This document shows, piece by piece, positions 8,457 to 17,600 of a stretch of 61,481 nt of DNA. Source of the DNA: Oceaniglobus roseus (GTDB lineage: Bacteria > Pseudomonadota > Alphaproteobacteria > Rhodobacterales > Rhodobacteraceae); assembly GCF_002869745.1 (NCBI RefSeq), contig NZ_PNOS01000031.1, positions 1-61,481 of the forward strand. The letters are read 5' to 3'. A program made the position numbers and the translations under genes. The notes under the pieces are model-generated. The model did no database searches. It was not told where the DNA came from and was given only the letters and a program-made list of their open reading frames with translations. Within the stretch, counting starts at the first letter, position 1. Each line of letters opens with the position of its first letter.

Positions 8457-8957
8457 ATGGGAGAACAGCGACCGGGGGCCGAGAACCTCCTCTTCCTGAC
8501 CGACGAGCAACTGAGGCGCGGGATCGAGGCGATGTATTTCGCCTACCGCGGCTTCACCGCCGACCCCGACCGCATCCTCGAACAGCACGGCTACGGCCGC
8601 GCCCACCACCGGGCGCTGCACTTCATCAACCGCACGCCCGGCACCACCGTGAACAACCTTCTCGGCATCCTCGGTGTTACGAAGCAGTCCCTGAACCGTG
8701 TCTTGCGCAGCCTGATCGACGATGGTCTGGTGCAAAGCAGGATCGGCCAGAAGGACAAGCGTGAGCGGCACCTCTTCCTCACCGACAAGGGCAAGACGCT
8801 GGAGCGGGCGCTGTCCGAGGTCCAGGGCCGCCGCGTCCGTGCCGCCTATCGCGCCGCGGGCCCCGAGGCGGTCGCGGGCTTCCGGCAGGTGCTCGAGGCG
8901 ATGATGGACCCCGACCAGCGCCGCCAGTTCGCCTTCACCGACGAGTCCGGATCGTGA
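8457..8957 (+). CDS. petP: MarR-family transcriptional regulator, PetP-like
   Basis: A 166-residue MarR-type regulator with a winged helix-turn-helix at about 65-110 (TVNNLLGILGVTKQSLNRVL, then the wing with the QKDKRERHLFLT stretch). Its stop overlaps the GTG of an OmpR-type response regulator by 4 bp. This MarR plus response regulator pair matches petP-petR of Rhodobacter capsulatus, which was described as required for cytochrome bc1 and c2 formation. The start at 8457 has AAGGAA upstream; an in-frame ATG at 8403 lies inside the palindrome and is less likely. Unlike in R. capsulatus, no petABC genes follow. The gene name is by context and similarity. Confidence 0.85.
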   Translation: MGEQRPGAENLLFLTDEQLRRGIEAMYFAYRGFTADPDRILEQHGYGRAHHRALHFINRTPGTTVNNLLGILGVTKQSLNRVLRSLIDDGLVQSRIGQKDKRERHLFLTDKGKTLERALSEVQGRRVRAAYRAAGPEAVAGFRQVLEAMMDPDQRRQFAFTDESGS

Positions 8958-9658
8958 GCGGCGTCTCGGACCTGCACCTGCTGATCGTCGACGACGACGA
9001 GCGCATCCGCCAGCTGCTCCAGAGATTCCTGATCCGCCACGGCTTCTTCGTCTCCGCCGCCCGCGACGCCGCCCATGCCCGCCGCCTGCTCGACGGGCTC
9101 GATTTCGACCTGATCGTGCTCGACGTGATGATGCCGGGCGAGGACGGCGTCGCGCTCACCGCGTCGCTGCGCGAGACGCTGACGGTGCCGATCCTGCTTC
9201 TGACCGCCAAGAACGAGACGGCGGACCGCATCAGCGGGCTCGAGGCCGGCGCCGACGATTACCTGCCGAAGCCCTTCGAGCCGAAGGAACTGCTGCTCAG
9301 GATCAACGCCATCCTGCGCCGCGTCCCCGCCGACCCGGTGCCGCAGGACGCACCCAAGGTGCTGCACCTCGGCGCGATCCGCTACGACATCGAACGGGGC
9401 GAGATGTGGCAGGGCGACAGCGTCGTACGCCTCACCGCCACCGAGACCCAGCTGATGAAGATCTTCTCGGCCCGCCCGGGCGAGCCGATCAGCCGCACCC
9501 AGCTGGTCGACGACCTTGGCCGCGGCGGCGGACAGGCGCAGGAGCGCGCGGTCGACGTCCAGATCACCCGCCTCCGTCGCAAGATCGAGAGCGACCCGAA
9601 ACAGCCCCGCTACCTCCAGACCGTGCGCGGCGCGGGTTACCTGCTGTCACCGGACTGA
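8954..9658 (+). CDS. petR: OmpR-family response regulator, PetR-like
   Basis: A 234-residue two-domain regulator: receiver with the acidic pocket DDD (13-15), phospho-acceptor Asp57 in LIVLDVMMPG, Thr84 and Lys106, then an OmpR/PhoB winged helix from about 135 ending in RYLQTVRGAGYLL. The GTG start at 8954 overlaps the TGA of petP (GTGA), so translation is coupled. No histidine kinase is adjacent, as also reported for petR of R. capsulatus. It probably controls cytochrome bc1/c2 expression, which is inferred from that homologue rather than from anything in this window. Confidence 0.87.
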   Translation: MSGVSDLHLLIVDDDERIRQLLQRFLIRHGFFVSAARDAAHARRLLDGLDFDLIVLDVMMPGEDGVALTASLRETLTVPILLLTAKNETADRISGLEAGADDYLPKPFEPKELLLRINAILRRVPADPVPQDAPKVLHLGAIRYDIERGEMWQGDSVVRLTATETQLMKIFSARPGEPISRTQLVDDLGRGGGQAQERAVDVQITRLRRKIESDPKQPRYLQTVRGAGYLLSPD

Positions 9659-9664
9659 GGCGGC

Positions 9665-10282
9665 TCAGCGATCCGTCGCCCCCTTTCCCGCGATGATCCT
9701 GTCCCTGAACTTCGCGATCCGCTTCAGCTGCGTCGCCTCGGTCTTCGCCGAGGACAGCGCGATCACATAGCTGCGCTGACGGCCCGGGGTGAGGGCGGCG
9801 AAGGCTTCGGCCAGTTCGGGATCGTCGTCCAGCGCCGCGGTCAGCACCTCCGGCAGGGTCGTGTCCGGGGCAGACCGCGCGCCCCGCCGCCCGGCCGCGG
9901 CATGCTCCATTGCCTGCCCGAGGAAGGCGCTCACCGTCGCGGCCTTCCCGGCCACCTCCTTCGCCCCGGAGAAGCGGAGAAGGCTCGGCTGGGCCGAGTT
10001 CGGCCCGGCCCGTTCCAGCAGCCCCGCGGGATCGTCCAGCAGGCCGGGGTCACAGAAGGTCAGGCGGATATCGTTGCGGAAGGCACCTATGATGGCGATG
10101 TTGCGCCCGGCATGGACATAGCAGGGGTGGCTCCACTTCACCGCCTCCTCCAGTCCCGCGTCAAGGCACAGACGCCGCAGCGCCGCCAGCCCGTCCTCGC
10201 GCAACCGGACCGAGCACTCCGGCGTGCCATGACGGGCACAGCGCCCGCAGCCTCTCGCGAAAAAGTCGTCGGCCCCGGCCAT
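9665..10282 (-). CDS. DUF1801/YdeI (OmdA-like) family protein
   Basis: A 205-residue cytoplasmic protein. The first half resembles the DUF1801 fold (EEAVKWSHPCYVHAGRNIAI). The C-terminal part has the OmdA-like signature around LAEAFAALTPGRQRSYV and ends in the ATQLKRIAKFRDRI helix. Members are linked loosely to bacteriocin or peptide resistance, but the biochemistry is unknown. I used the ATG at 10282 because AGGGAGGAG precedes it, although the frame is open 18 codons further upstream. It converges on petR with only 6 bp between the two stop codons. Confidence 0.8.
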   Translation of the reverse strand: MAGADDFFARGCGRCARHGTPECSVRLREDGLAALRRLCLDAGLEEAVKWSHPCYVHAGRNIAIIGAFRNDIRLTFCDPGLLDDPAGLLERAGPNSAQPSLLRFSGAKEVAGKAATVSAFLGQAMEHAAAGRRGARSAPDTTLPEVLTAALDDDPELAEAFAALTPGRQRSYVIALSSAKTEATQLKRIAKFRDRIIAGKGATDR

Positions 10283-10405
10283 GCCGCGCTCCTCCCTGCT
10301 CGGGGCAGGATAGGGCAGCGACGGCGCGCTGCCCATACGGGGCAGGCGCGCAACGAAAAGGGCCGCCCCGAAGGACGGCCCGTTTCCTGTCGGCCCTGCA
10401 AGGGC

Positions 10406-10693
10406 TCAGCCGTTCACGCTGTCCTTCAGCGCCTTGGCGATGGTCATCTTCACCACCTTGTCGGCGTCCTTCGGCATCTGCTCGCCCGTGGCGGGATTGC
10501 GCACCATGCGCGCCGGACGCTCGCGGCAGTAGATCTTGCCGACGCCGGGAAGGGTCACGGCGCCGCCGGCCGACACTTCCTTGGTGATGATGTTGATGAT
10601 CGACTCGAGCGCGGTGTTCGCGGTCTTCTTGTCGGCCTCCATCTCCTCGGCCAGCGCGGCGACGAGTTGGGTCTTGGTCATCGGTTTTGCCAT
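10406..10693 (-). CDS. hup: HU-family DNA-binding protein
   Basis: A 95-residue histone-like protein that bends and compacts DNA as a dimer. It has the HU core: the N-terminal helices MTKTQLVAALAEEM, the dimer segment GGAVTLPGVGKIYCRERPAR, and the NPATGEQ arm that normally reads RNPxTGE and inserts into the minor groove. The start at 10693 has GAGGAGA upstream. The C-terminus (KMTIAKALKDSVNG) is the usual end. The AT-rich region upstream (around 10740-10755) probably contains its promoter. Confidence 0.93.
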   Translation of the reverse strand: MAKPMTKTQLVAALAEEMEADKKTANTALESIINIITKEVSAGGAVTLPGVGKIYCRERPARMVRNPATGEQMPKDADKVVKMTIAKALKDSVNG

Positions 10694-10823
10694 GTATGGT
10701 CTCCTCAATCTGCCCGGTGTGGGGGTCATTGCCGGGATTTAACTGTATATATTGGACCGACACAACGATTAGTGGTCGGATTTCGTCAGCAAACAAGCGG
10801 TTTTTCGGCGGTTTTCGCCCGTT

Positions 10824-12308
10824 TCAAAGAAATGCGGTCTCCTCGAACGACCTCAGCTTCCTCGAATGGATGCGATCCAGCGGCATTCCGTTCAGCGACT
10901 CCATCGCGTGAATCCCGATCAGGAGGTGCCGCGCGACCTGCGTGCGGTAGAAATCCGAGGCCATGCCGGGCAGCTTCAGCTCCCCGTGGAGCGGCTTGTC
11001 GGACACGCAAAGCAGCGTGCCGTAGGGCACCCGGAAGCGGAATCCGTTCGCTGCGATCGTCGCGCTTTCCATGTCCAGCGCCACGGCACGGGACTGGCTC
11101 AGCCGCTGCACCGGCCCCGCCTGGTCCCGAAGCTCCCAGTTGCGGTTGTCGAGGCTCGCCACCGTGCCCGTGCGCATGATCCGCTTCAGGTCGTACCCCT
11201 CCAGCTCGGTCACCCGCGCCACCGCCCGCTCCAGCGCGATCTGGATCTCGGCCAGCGCGGGCACCGGCACCCAGAGCGGCAGGTCGTCGTCCAGCACCTT
11301 GTCCTCCCGCAGGTAGGCGTGGGCCAGCACGAAGTCCCCCAGCCGCTGCGAGTTGCGCAGGCCCGCACAGTGACCGACCATGATCCAGGCATGGGGCCTC
11401 AGCACCGCGATGTGGTCCGTCGCCGTCTTCGCGTTCGACGGCCCCACCCCGATGTTGACCAGCGTGATCCCGCCCCCGTCCGCCCGCTTCAGGTGATAGG
11501 ACGGCATCTGCGGCAGCTTCACCGGCACCGGCAGCGGCTGGTCGCCCTTCGTGATCTGCACGTTGCCAGGGCCGACGAAGGCGGTGTAGCCGCTGTCGTG
11601 GTTGGCCAGCGCCCGGCGGGCATAGGCCTCGAACTCCTCGACGTAGAATTGGTAATTGGTGAACAGGACGTGGTTCTGGAAATGCTCGGGTGCCGTCGCG
11701 GTATAGTGCGACAGCCGCGCCAGAGAGTAGTCGATCCTCTGCGCGGTGAACGGCGCCAGCGGGGCCGAGCCGTCGGGATAGGTGAAGCCGAAGCCGTTCA
11801 CGATGTCGTCGTTGGTCGTCGCCAGATCCGGCACGTCGAAGACGTCGCGCAGCGGGAACTCCAGCGCGCCCTCCTGCGGCACCGTCACGGTCGGATCGTC
11901 GGCCACCGCGAAATGCACCGGCATCGGGGTCTGCGACAGCCCGATCTCGACCCCTACGCCATGGTTGCCGATCAGCAGCCGGATCTGCTGGCGCAGGTAG
12001 TTGGCGAAGAGGTCGGGCCGGGTGATCGTGGTCGAATAGGTGCCCGGCATCGCCACGTGGCCGAAGCTCAGCCGGCTGTCCACGGCGGCGAAGCTGGTCG
12101 TGGTGAAGCGGATCTCGGGGTAATAGGCGCGATACCGCGCCTCGGGTTTGCGGCCCTCGGCGATCTTCGAGAAATGGCCGGAGAGAAAGGCACAGGCCGC
12201 GTCGTACAACTCCTGCAACCGATTCACCGCCGCGGCCGGGTCGTCGAAGGTCTCGTGCGCGGGCGCATCGGGGGTGACGAGGGGCAGGTTGCGGCTGGGC
12301 GGGAACAT
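10824..12308 (-). CDS. amn: AMP nucleosidase
   Basis: Splits AMP into adenine and ribose-5-phosphate, part of purine salvage and control of the adenylate pool. The 494 residues match the long bacterial Amn form: an N-terminal AMN-specific domain (RYRAYYPEIRFTTTSF and the MPGTYSTTITRP segment) followed by a phosphorylase-type catalytic domain (INIGVGPSNAKTATDHI, then LDMESATIAANGFRFRVPYG near the C-terminus). It diverges from the topoisomerase IB gene across 181 bp. Confidence 0.95.
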   Translation of the reverse strand: MFPPSRNLPLVTPDAPAHETFDDPAAAVNRLQELYDAACAFLSGHFSKIAEGRKPEARYRAYYPEIRFTTTSFAAVDSRLSFGHVAMPGTYSTTITRPDLFANYLRQQIRLLIGNHGVGVEIGLSQTPMPVHFAVADDPTVTVPQEGALEFPLRDVFDVPDLATTNDDIVNGFGFTYPDGSAPLAPFTAQRIDYSLARLSHYTATAPEHFQNHVLFTNYQFYVEEFEAYARRALANHDSGYTAFVGPGNVQITKGDQPLPVPVKLPQMPSYHLKRADGGGITLVNIGVGPSNAKTATDHIAVLRPHAWIMVGHCAGLRNSQRLGDFVLAHAYLREDKVLDDDLPLWVPVPALAEIQIALERAVARVTELEGYDLKRIMRTGTVASLDNRNWELRDQAGPVQRLSQSRAVALDMESATIAANGFRFRVPYGTLLCVSDKPLHGELKLPGMASDFYRTQVARHLLIGIHAMESLNGMPLDRIHSRKLRSFEETAFL

Positions 12309-12489
12309 GGCGCGTCCTCTGGTCTGACCGGCGGGCGCAATCCGCCGCCGCGGAGTGGTTTCGGCTCCCTAGCCGGAAAACCCCCGCTTCCACAAGAGCG
12401 GCGGCAGAGCGCCGCAGCACGGAACGGCGCGACCCGGCACGGCGTTTCGGCCAAGGTAAGCGCCCTGTGTGACGATTTTCCGAGGTCCC

Positions 12490-13479
12490 ATGTCCCCCAT
12501 TCCCGGTCTTGTCTACTATCCCGACACCCGCCCCGGCATCACCCGCAGGAAGGCCGGGCGCGGCTTCACCTACCGCGCGCCGGACGGCACCACGATCGAC
12601 TGCAAGGTCGAGCGGAAACGCCTCGCCGCCCTCGCCGTGCCCCCCGCCTATGTCGACGTCTGGATCTGCCCCAAGCCGAACGGCCACCTCCAGGCCACGG
12701 GCAAGGACACGCGGGCAAGGAAGCAATACCGCTACCACCCCGACTGGACGTCCTACCGGTCGGAGAAGAAGTTCGGCGACCTCGCGGCCTTCGGCACGGC
12801 GCTGCCCGCCATCCGCCGCCGGATCCTGAAGGATCTGAAGGAGGAGGCAGGCTCCCGCCCCTTCGCCCTCGCGGCGCTGCTCGCCATGCTCGACCGCCTG
12901 TCGATGCGCATCGGCACCCCGGAATACGCGGCGGAGAACGGCAGCTTCGGCGCCACCACCCTGCGCCGCCGCCACGTGAAACTGGACGACAAGGCCGATG
13001 GCCTGCGTCTCAGCTACACCGCCAAGGGCGGCCAGAAGGTGAGGCGCTCGCTGAAGGACGCCACCCTGCAACGTGCGCTCCACCGGCTCGAGGATCTGCC
13101 CGGCGCGACGCTCGTGCGCTGGATCGACGACGACGGCGATCCCCACAGCGTGTCCTCGGAGGCGGTGAACGCACTCCTGGAGGACATCAGCGGCGTGCAC
13201 GGCCTGACCGCCAAGACCTTCCGCACATGGAACGGCAGCGCGGCGGCGATGGACGTCGCGCTGCGGGCCGAGGACCTGACGATCAAGGCCATGGCCGACA
13301 CCGCCTCGGAACGCCTTGCCAACACGCCCACCATCGCGCGCAACAGCTACATCCACCCCAAGGTCATCGACCTGGCGGGCACGCCCCTGGAAGAGCGCCG
13401 GATCCTGCTGGAACGCGCCCCCGCCATCCGCGGTCTCCGGCGCGACGAAGCCGCGCTGATGCACCTGCTTCAGGGCTGA
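12490..13479 (+). CDS. DNA topoisomerase IB (poxvirus type)
   Basis: Relaxes supercoiled DNA by transient 3'-phosphotyrosine cleavage, without ATP. The 329 residues have the N-terminal DNA-clamp region (ITRRKAGRGFTYRAPDG, PPAYVDVWICP) and the C-terminal catalytic domain with LTAKTFRTWNGS and ARNSYIHP, whose Tyr is the expected nucleophile. I chose the ATG at 12490 with GAGG just upstream instead of the in-frame ATG at 12469. Many bacteria with this enzyme lack any phenotype when it is lost. It stands alone between amn (divergent) and the aldolase. Confidence 0.93.
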   Translation: MSPIPGLVYYPDTRPGITRRKAGRGFTYRAPDGTTIDCKVERKRLAALAVPPAYVDVWICPKPNGHLQATGKDTRARKQYRYHPDWTSYRSEKKFGDLAAFGTALPAIRRRILKDLKEEAGSRPFALAALLAMLDRLSMRIGTPEYAAENGSFGATTLRRRHVKLDDKADGLRLSYTAKGGQKVRRSLKDATLQRALHRLEDLPGATLVRWIDDDGDPHSVSSEAVNALLEDISGVHGLTAKTFRTWNGSAAAMDVALRAEDLTIKAMADTASERLANTPTIARNSYIHPKVIDLAGTPLEERRILLERAPAIRGLRRDEAALMHLLQG

Positions 13480-13554
13480 ACGTCGGCGCCCCGTGGCATC
13501 CGAGCCCCCGCCACGAAGCGGACCGGTCGGCATTGAAGGAGCAAGAGTGGTCTT

Positions 13555-13585
13555 CTTCTTTGCCCAAATACTCCCGCCGGAGGCG
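13555..13585. repeat. Rhodobacterales intergenic element, copy A
   Basis: TTTGCCCAAATACTCCCG followed by CCGGAGGC resembles the element at 33779-33808: both read TTTGC...CAAATA, then a short CC/GG mini-hairpin, then GGAGGC. I have seen this phrase recurrently in Rhodobacterales spacers (recollection, not a search). Confidence 0.5.
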
Positions 13586-13677
13586 TCCGACGGCGCAGCC
13601 CGAACCGTCCCCGCCAATTGACATCCCGGCCACCGGCTGCTGCACTCCGCCAGACCCCCGACAGCAGGAGCCCGCCG

Positions 13678-14433
13678 ATGCCCGTCACTTCCCTCCGCCC
13701 CAACATGGACCACTGGCCCGAGCGCGTGGACCTCGCCGCCGCCTTCCGCTGGACCGCGCGGCTGAACATGCACGAGGCGGTGGCGAACCACTTCTCCCTC
13801 GCCATCAACGACGACGGGACGAAGTTCCTGATGAACCCGAACCAGATGCACTTCTCGCGCATCCGCGCCTCGGACCTGATCGTGGTCGACGCCAACGATC
13901 CGAAGACGCTGGAGGGGCCCGACGCCCCCGACCCCACCGCCTGGGGCCTGCACGGCGGGTTGCACCGCCACTGTCCCCACGCCCGCTGCGCGATGCACGT
14001 CCATTCGATCCACGCGACGGTGCTGGCGTCCCTAGCCGACTCGCGGCTGCCGCCGATCGACCAGAACTGCGCCACCTTCTTCAACCGCGTGGTGATCGAC
14101 GAGAACTACGGCGGCCTCGCCTTCGAGGACGAGGGCGTGCGCTGCGCCCAGCTTTTCAACGACCCGAAGCAGAAGGTGATGGTGATGGGCAACCATGGCG
14201 TAATGGTCATCGGCGACACCGTGGCCGAGACCTTCAACCGCCTCTACTATTTCGAGCGCGCCGCCGAGACCTATATCCGCGCGCTCCAGACCGGCCGCCC
14301 CCTGCGCGTCCTGCCCGACGAGGTGGCCGAGAAGACGGCGCGCGAGATCGAGGAGTACCCCGAGCAGGACCTGCGGCACCTGAACGAGCTGAAGGCGATC
14401 CTCGACGAGGAAGGCTCGACCTACGCGAGCTGA
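13678..14433 (+). CDS. Class II aldolase/adducin family protein
   Basis: A 251-residue zinc-dependent class II aldolase-fold protein. The probable metal ligands lie in HRHCPHARCAMHVHSIH and in GNHGVMVIG; a conserved acidic residue near the N-terminus could be the base. Members cleave sugar phosphates or act on related 2-hydroxy-carbonyl compounds, and the exact substrate cannot be told. The start at 13678 follows CAGGAG; 20 further upstream codons are open but have no ribosome binding site. No sugar kinase or transporter is adjacent, so it looks like a stand-alone gene. Confidence 0.85.
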   Translation: MPVTSLRPNMDHWPERVDLAAAFRWTARLNMHEAVANHFSLAINDDGTKFLMNPNQMHFSRIRASDLIVVDANDPKTLEGPDAPDPTAWGLHGGLHRHCPHARCAMHVHSIHATVLASLADSRLPPIDQNCATFFNRVVIDENYGGLAFEDEGVRCAQLFNDPKQKVMVMGNHGVMVIGDTVAETFNRLYYFERAAETYIRALQTGRPLRVLPDEVAEKTAREIEEYPEQDLRHLNELKAILDEEGSTYAS

Positions 14434-14633
14434 GGGGACGGGCGGGCGTTCCGTGCCGGGACAATGGCCGCCGCACCCTGGTGAGATCGCAATGGGGCTG
14501 GAGATCGTGCGTTTCGAGCTGGCGGAGTTTGGAAAACTCCGGCCGCACCCGCTAAGACGTCTCGCCCGGCGGCAACGCCGGGCAGAGCGGCACGCATGCC
14601 GAAGACCGAGGACCACCGTACGTCCCAAGCCGT

Positions 14634-14656
14634 AGGGTGGGGTTTCACCCCACCCT
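14634..14656. repeat. GGGTGGGGT/ACCCCACCC palindromic repeat, copy 1
   Basis: Perfect 10-bp arms AGGGTGGGGT and ACCCCACCCT with loop TTC. It sits 27 bp past the gltB stop. The same palindrome recurs at 52843, 53562 and (one mismatch) 53742. No T-run follows, so it looks like a REP-type element as much as a terminator. Confidence 0.8.
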
Positions 14657-14682
14657 TCCGCCAACCACCCGGGCCGCCCAAC

Positions 14683-17600
14683 TCACTCCGCGGGCACCGC
14701 CTTCGCCTCGATCCCGAGCGGGTGGCTCAGGTGCGCCAGCATCTCCTTCGGGCAGACCTGCACGAAGTGCTCCAGGCTCTCCGACCAGTGCTGGAGGATG
14801 TCCGCCGCGCGGCGGCTGCCGGTCTCGGCCAGGTGCCGCTCGACAAGGGACTTCAGCTCGGCCTCCCAGTGGTCGACCGTGACCGGGCAGGTCACCAGCG
14901 TCTCCATGTTCATCAGCGTCCGCGCCCGGTCCTCGGGGTCGTAGAGATAGGCCATGCCGCCCGTCATCCCCGCCCCGAAGTTCGCGCCGATGTCGCCGAG
15001 GATCACCGCGACGCCGCCGGTCATGTACTCGCAGCCGTTCGACCCGCAGCCCTCGATCACCACCTTCGCGCCCGAGTTCCGCACGGCGAACCGCTCGCCC
15101 GCACGCCCCGCGGCGAAGAGATAGCCGTCGGTCGCACCGTAAAGCACGGTGTTGCCGATGATCGTGTTCTCGGCGGCGACGAGCGGGGACATCATCGGCG
15201 GGCGCACCACGATGGTGCCCCCCGACAGCCCCTTGCCGACATAGTCGTTGGCGTCGCCCGAGACCTCGATCTTCAGCCCCGGCGCCGCGAAGGCACCCAG
15301 CGACTGCCCGGCCGATCCCGTCAGCTTCACCGTCAGGTGGTTCGGCTGCAGCGTGTTGCGCATCCCGAACCGACCGACGATGTGGCTCGAGGTCCGCGTG
15401 CCGACGGTGCGGTGCGTGTTCTGCACCGCGTAGGACAGCTGCATCTTCTCGCCGTCCTTCAGGAAGCGTTCGGCATCCTTCACGATCTCGGCGTCGAGCG
15501 TGTCGGGCACCTCGTTCCGCTCGCGCGTCTTCCAGTACTTGATGTTCGCCGCACCATCGACGGTGATCAGCAGCGGGTTCAGGTCGAGGTCATCCAGATG
15601 CGCAGAGCCGCGCGACACCTGGCTCAGAAGGTCCGCCCGTCCGATCACCTGGTCGAGCGACCTCGCCCCGATGGAGGCCAGGATCTCGCGCACCTCGGTG
15701 GCGTAGAAGGTGATGAGGTTCACCACCTTGTCCGCGTTGCCGGTGAACTTCGCGCGCAGGGATTCGTCCTGCGTGCAGACCCCCACCGGGCAGGTGTTGG
15801 ACTGGCACTGGCGCACCATGATGCAGCCCATGGCGATCAGGGCGGCGGTGCCGATCCCGAACTCCTCGGCCCCCATCATCGCCGCCATGACGATGTCGCG
15901 GCCCGTCCTGAGGCCGCCATCGGTGCGCAGCGTCACCCGCGAGCGCAGGTTGTTCATCGCCAGCACCTGGTGCGCCTCGGTCAGCCCCATCTCCCACGGC
16001 AGGCCCGCGTACTTGATGGACGTGGCCGGGGACGCCCCGGTGCCGCCGTTGTGGCCCGAGATCAGGATCACGTCGGCCTTGGCCTTCGCCACACCGGCCG
16101 CGATGGTGCCGACACCGGAAGAGGCCACCAGCTTCACGGTCACCTTGGCCCGCGGGTTGATCTGCTTCAGGTCGTAGATCAGCTGCGCCAGGTCCTCGAT
16201 CGAGTAGATGTCGTGGTGCGGCGGCGGCGAGATCAGCGTGACGCCGGGGGTCGAGTGCCGGAGCCGCGCGATCAGCTTCGTCACCTTCATCCCCGGCAGC
16301 TGCCCGCCCTCGCCGGGCTTCGCGCCCTGGGCGACCTTGATCTCCAGCTCCTCGCACTGGTTCAGGTACTCGGCGGTCACGCCGAAGCGCCCGGACGCCA
16401 CCTGCTTGATCTTCGCCGACGGGTTGTCGCCGTTCGGCTCGGGGTGGAAATGCGCCGGATCCTCGCCGCCCTCCCCCGAGTCGGACTTCGCCCCGATCCG
16501 GTTCATCGCCACGTTCAGCGTCTTGTGCGCCTCGGGGGAAAGCGCCCCCAGCGACATGCCCGGAGTGACGAAGCGCTTGCGGATCGAGGTGATGCTCTCC
16601 ACCTCCTCCAGCGGGATCGGCTTGCCCAGGGGCTTGATGTCCAGGAGGTCGCGCAGATGGATCGGCGGGGCCGAACGCATCTTGGCCGAATATTGCTTCC
16701 ACATCTGGAAGCTCGCCTTGTTGCAGGCCATCTGCAGCATGTGCATCGAGGTCGCTTCCCAGGCATGGGTCTCGCCCGAGCGCCGCGCCTTGTAGAAGCC
16801 GCCGATGGGCAGCACGTCGCGCCCGCCGCGCCAGCCGAGCGCGTGGATCTCTTCCGCCTTGTGCTGGATGCCCGAGACGCCGATGCCGGAAATCCGGCTC
16901 TGCATGCCGGGGAAATACTCGGCGCACATGGCGCGGGACAGGCCCACCGCCTCGAAGTTCAGGCCGCCGCGATAGGACGAGACGACGGAGATCCCCATCT
17001 TCGCCATGATCTTCAACAGGCCCTGGTCGATGGCCGCGCGATAGCGCGCCACCGCTTCGGTAAGGGTGCCGTCAAGCAGCCCGCGCGAGATCCGGTCGGC
17101 GATGGAATCCTCGGCGAGGTAGGCGTTCACCACCGTCGCGCCGCAGCCGATCAGCACCGCGAAATAGTGCGGGTCGATGCACTCGGCCGAGCGCACGTTG
17201 AGCGAGCAGAAGGTCCGCAGCCCCTGCCGCGTCAGCCAGGAATGCACCGCCGACGTGGCGAGGATCATCGGCACCGCCACCTTGTCGGCGCTCTGGTGCT
17301 GGTCGGTCAGAACGATGTGCCCCGCGCCCGAGCGCACGGCATCCTCGGCCTCGGCCCGGATCCTTGTCAGCGCCTCGCCGAGCGCGCCCGGGTGGGCCCC
17401 CTCGGGGAAGGTGCAGTCGATCTCGACGTAAGGGGCGTTGAACGCCTCCAGCAGCTTGTCGAACTGCGCGTTGCCGACGAAGGGCGAGTCGAGCACCAGG
17501 ATCTCGGTCTGCGACGAATCCTCGTCCAGCACGTTCTTCAGGTTGCCGAACCGCGTCTTCAGGCTCATCACCCGGTATTCCCGGAGCGAGTCGATGGGCG

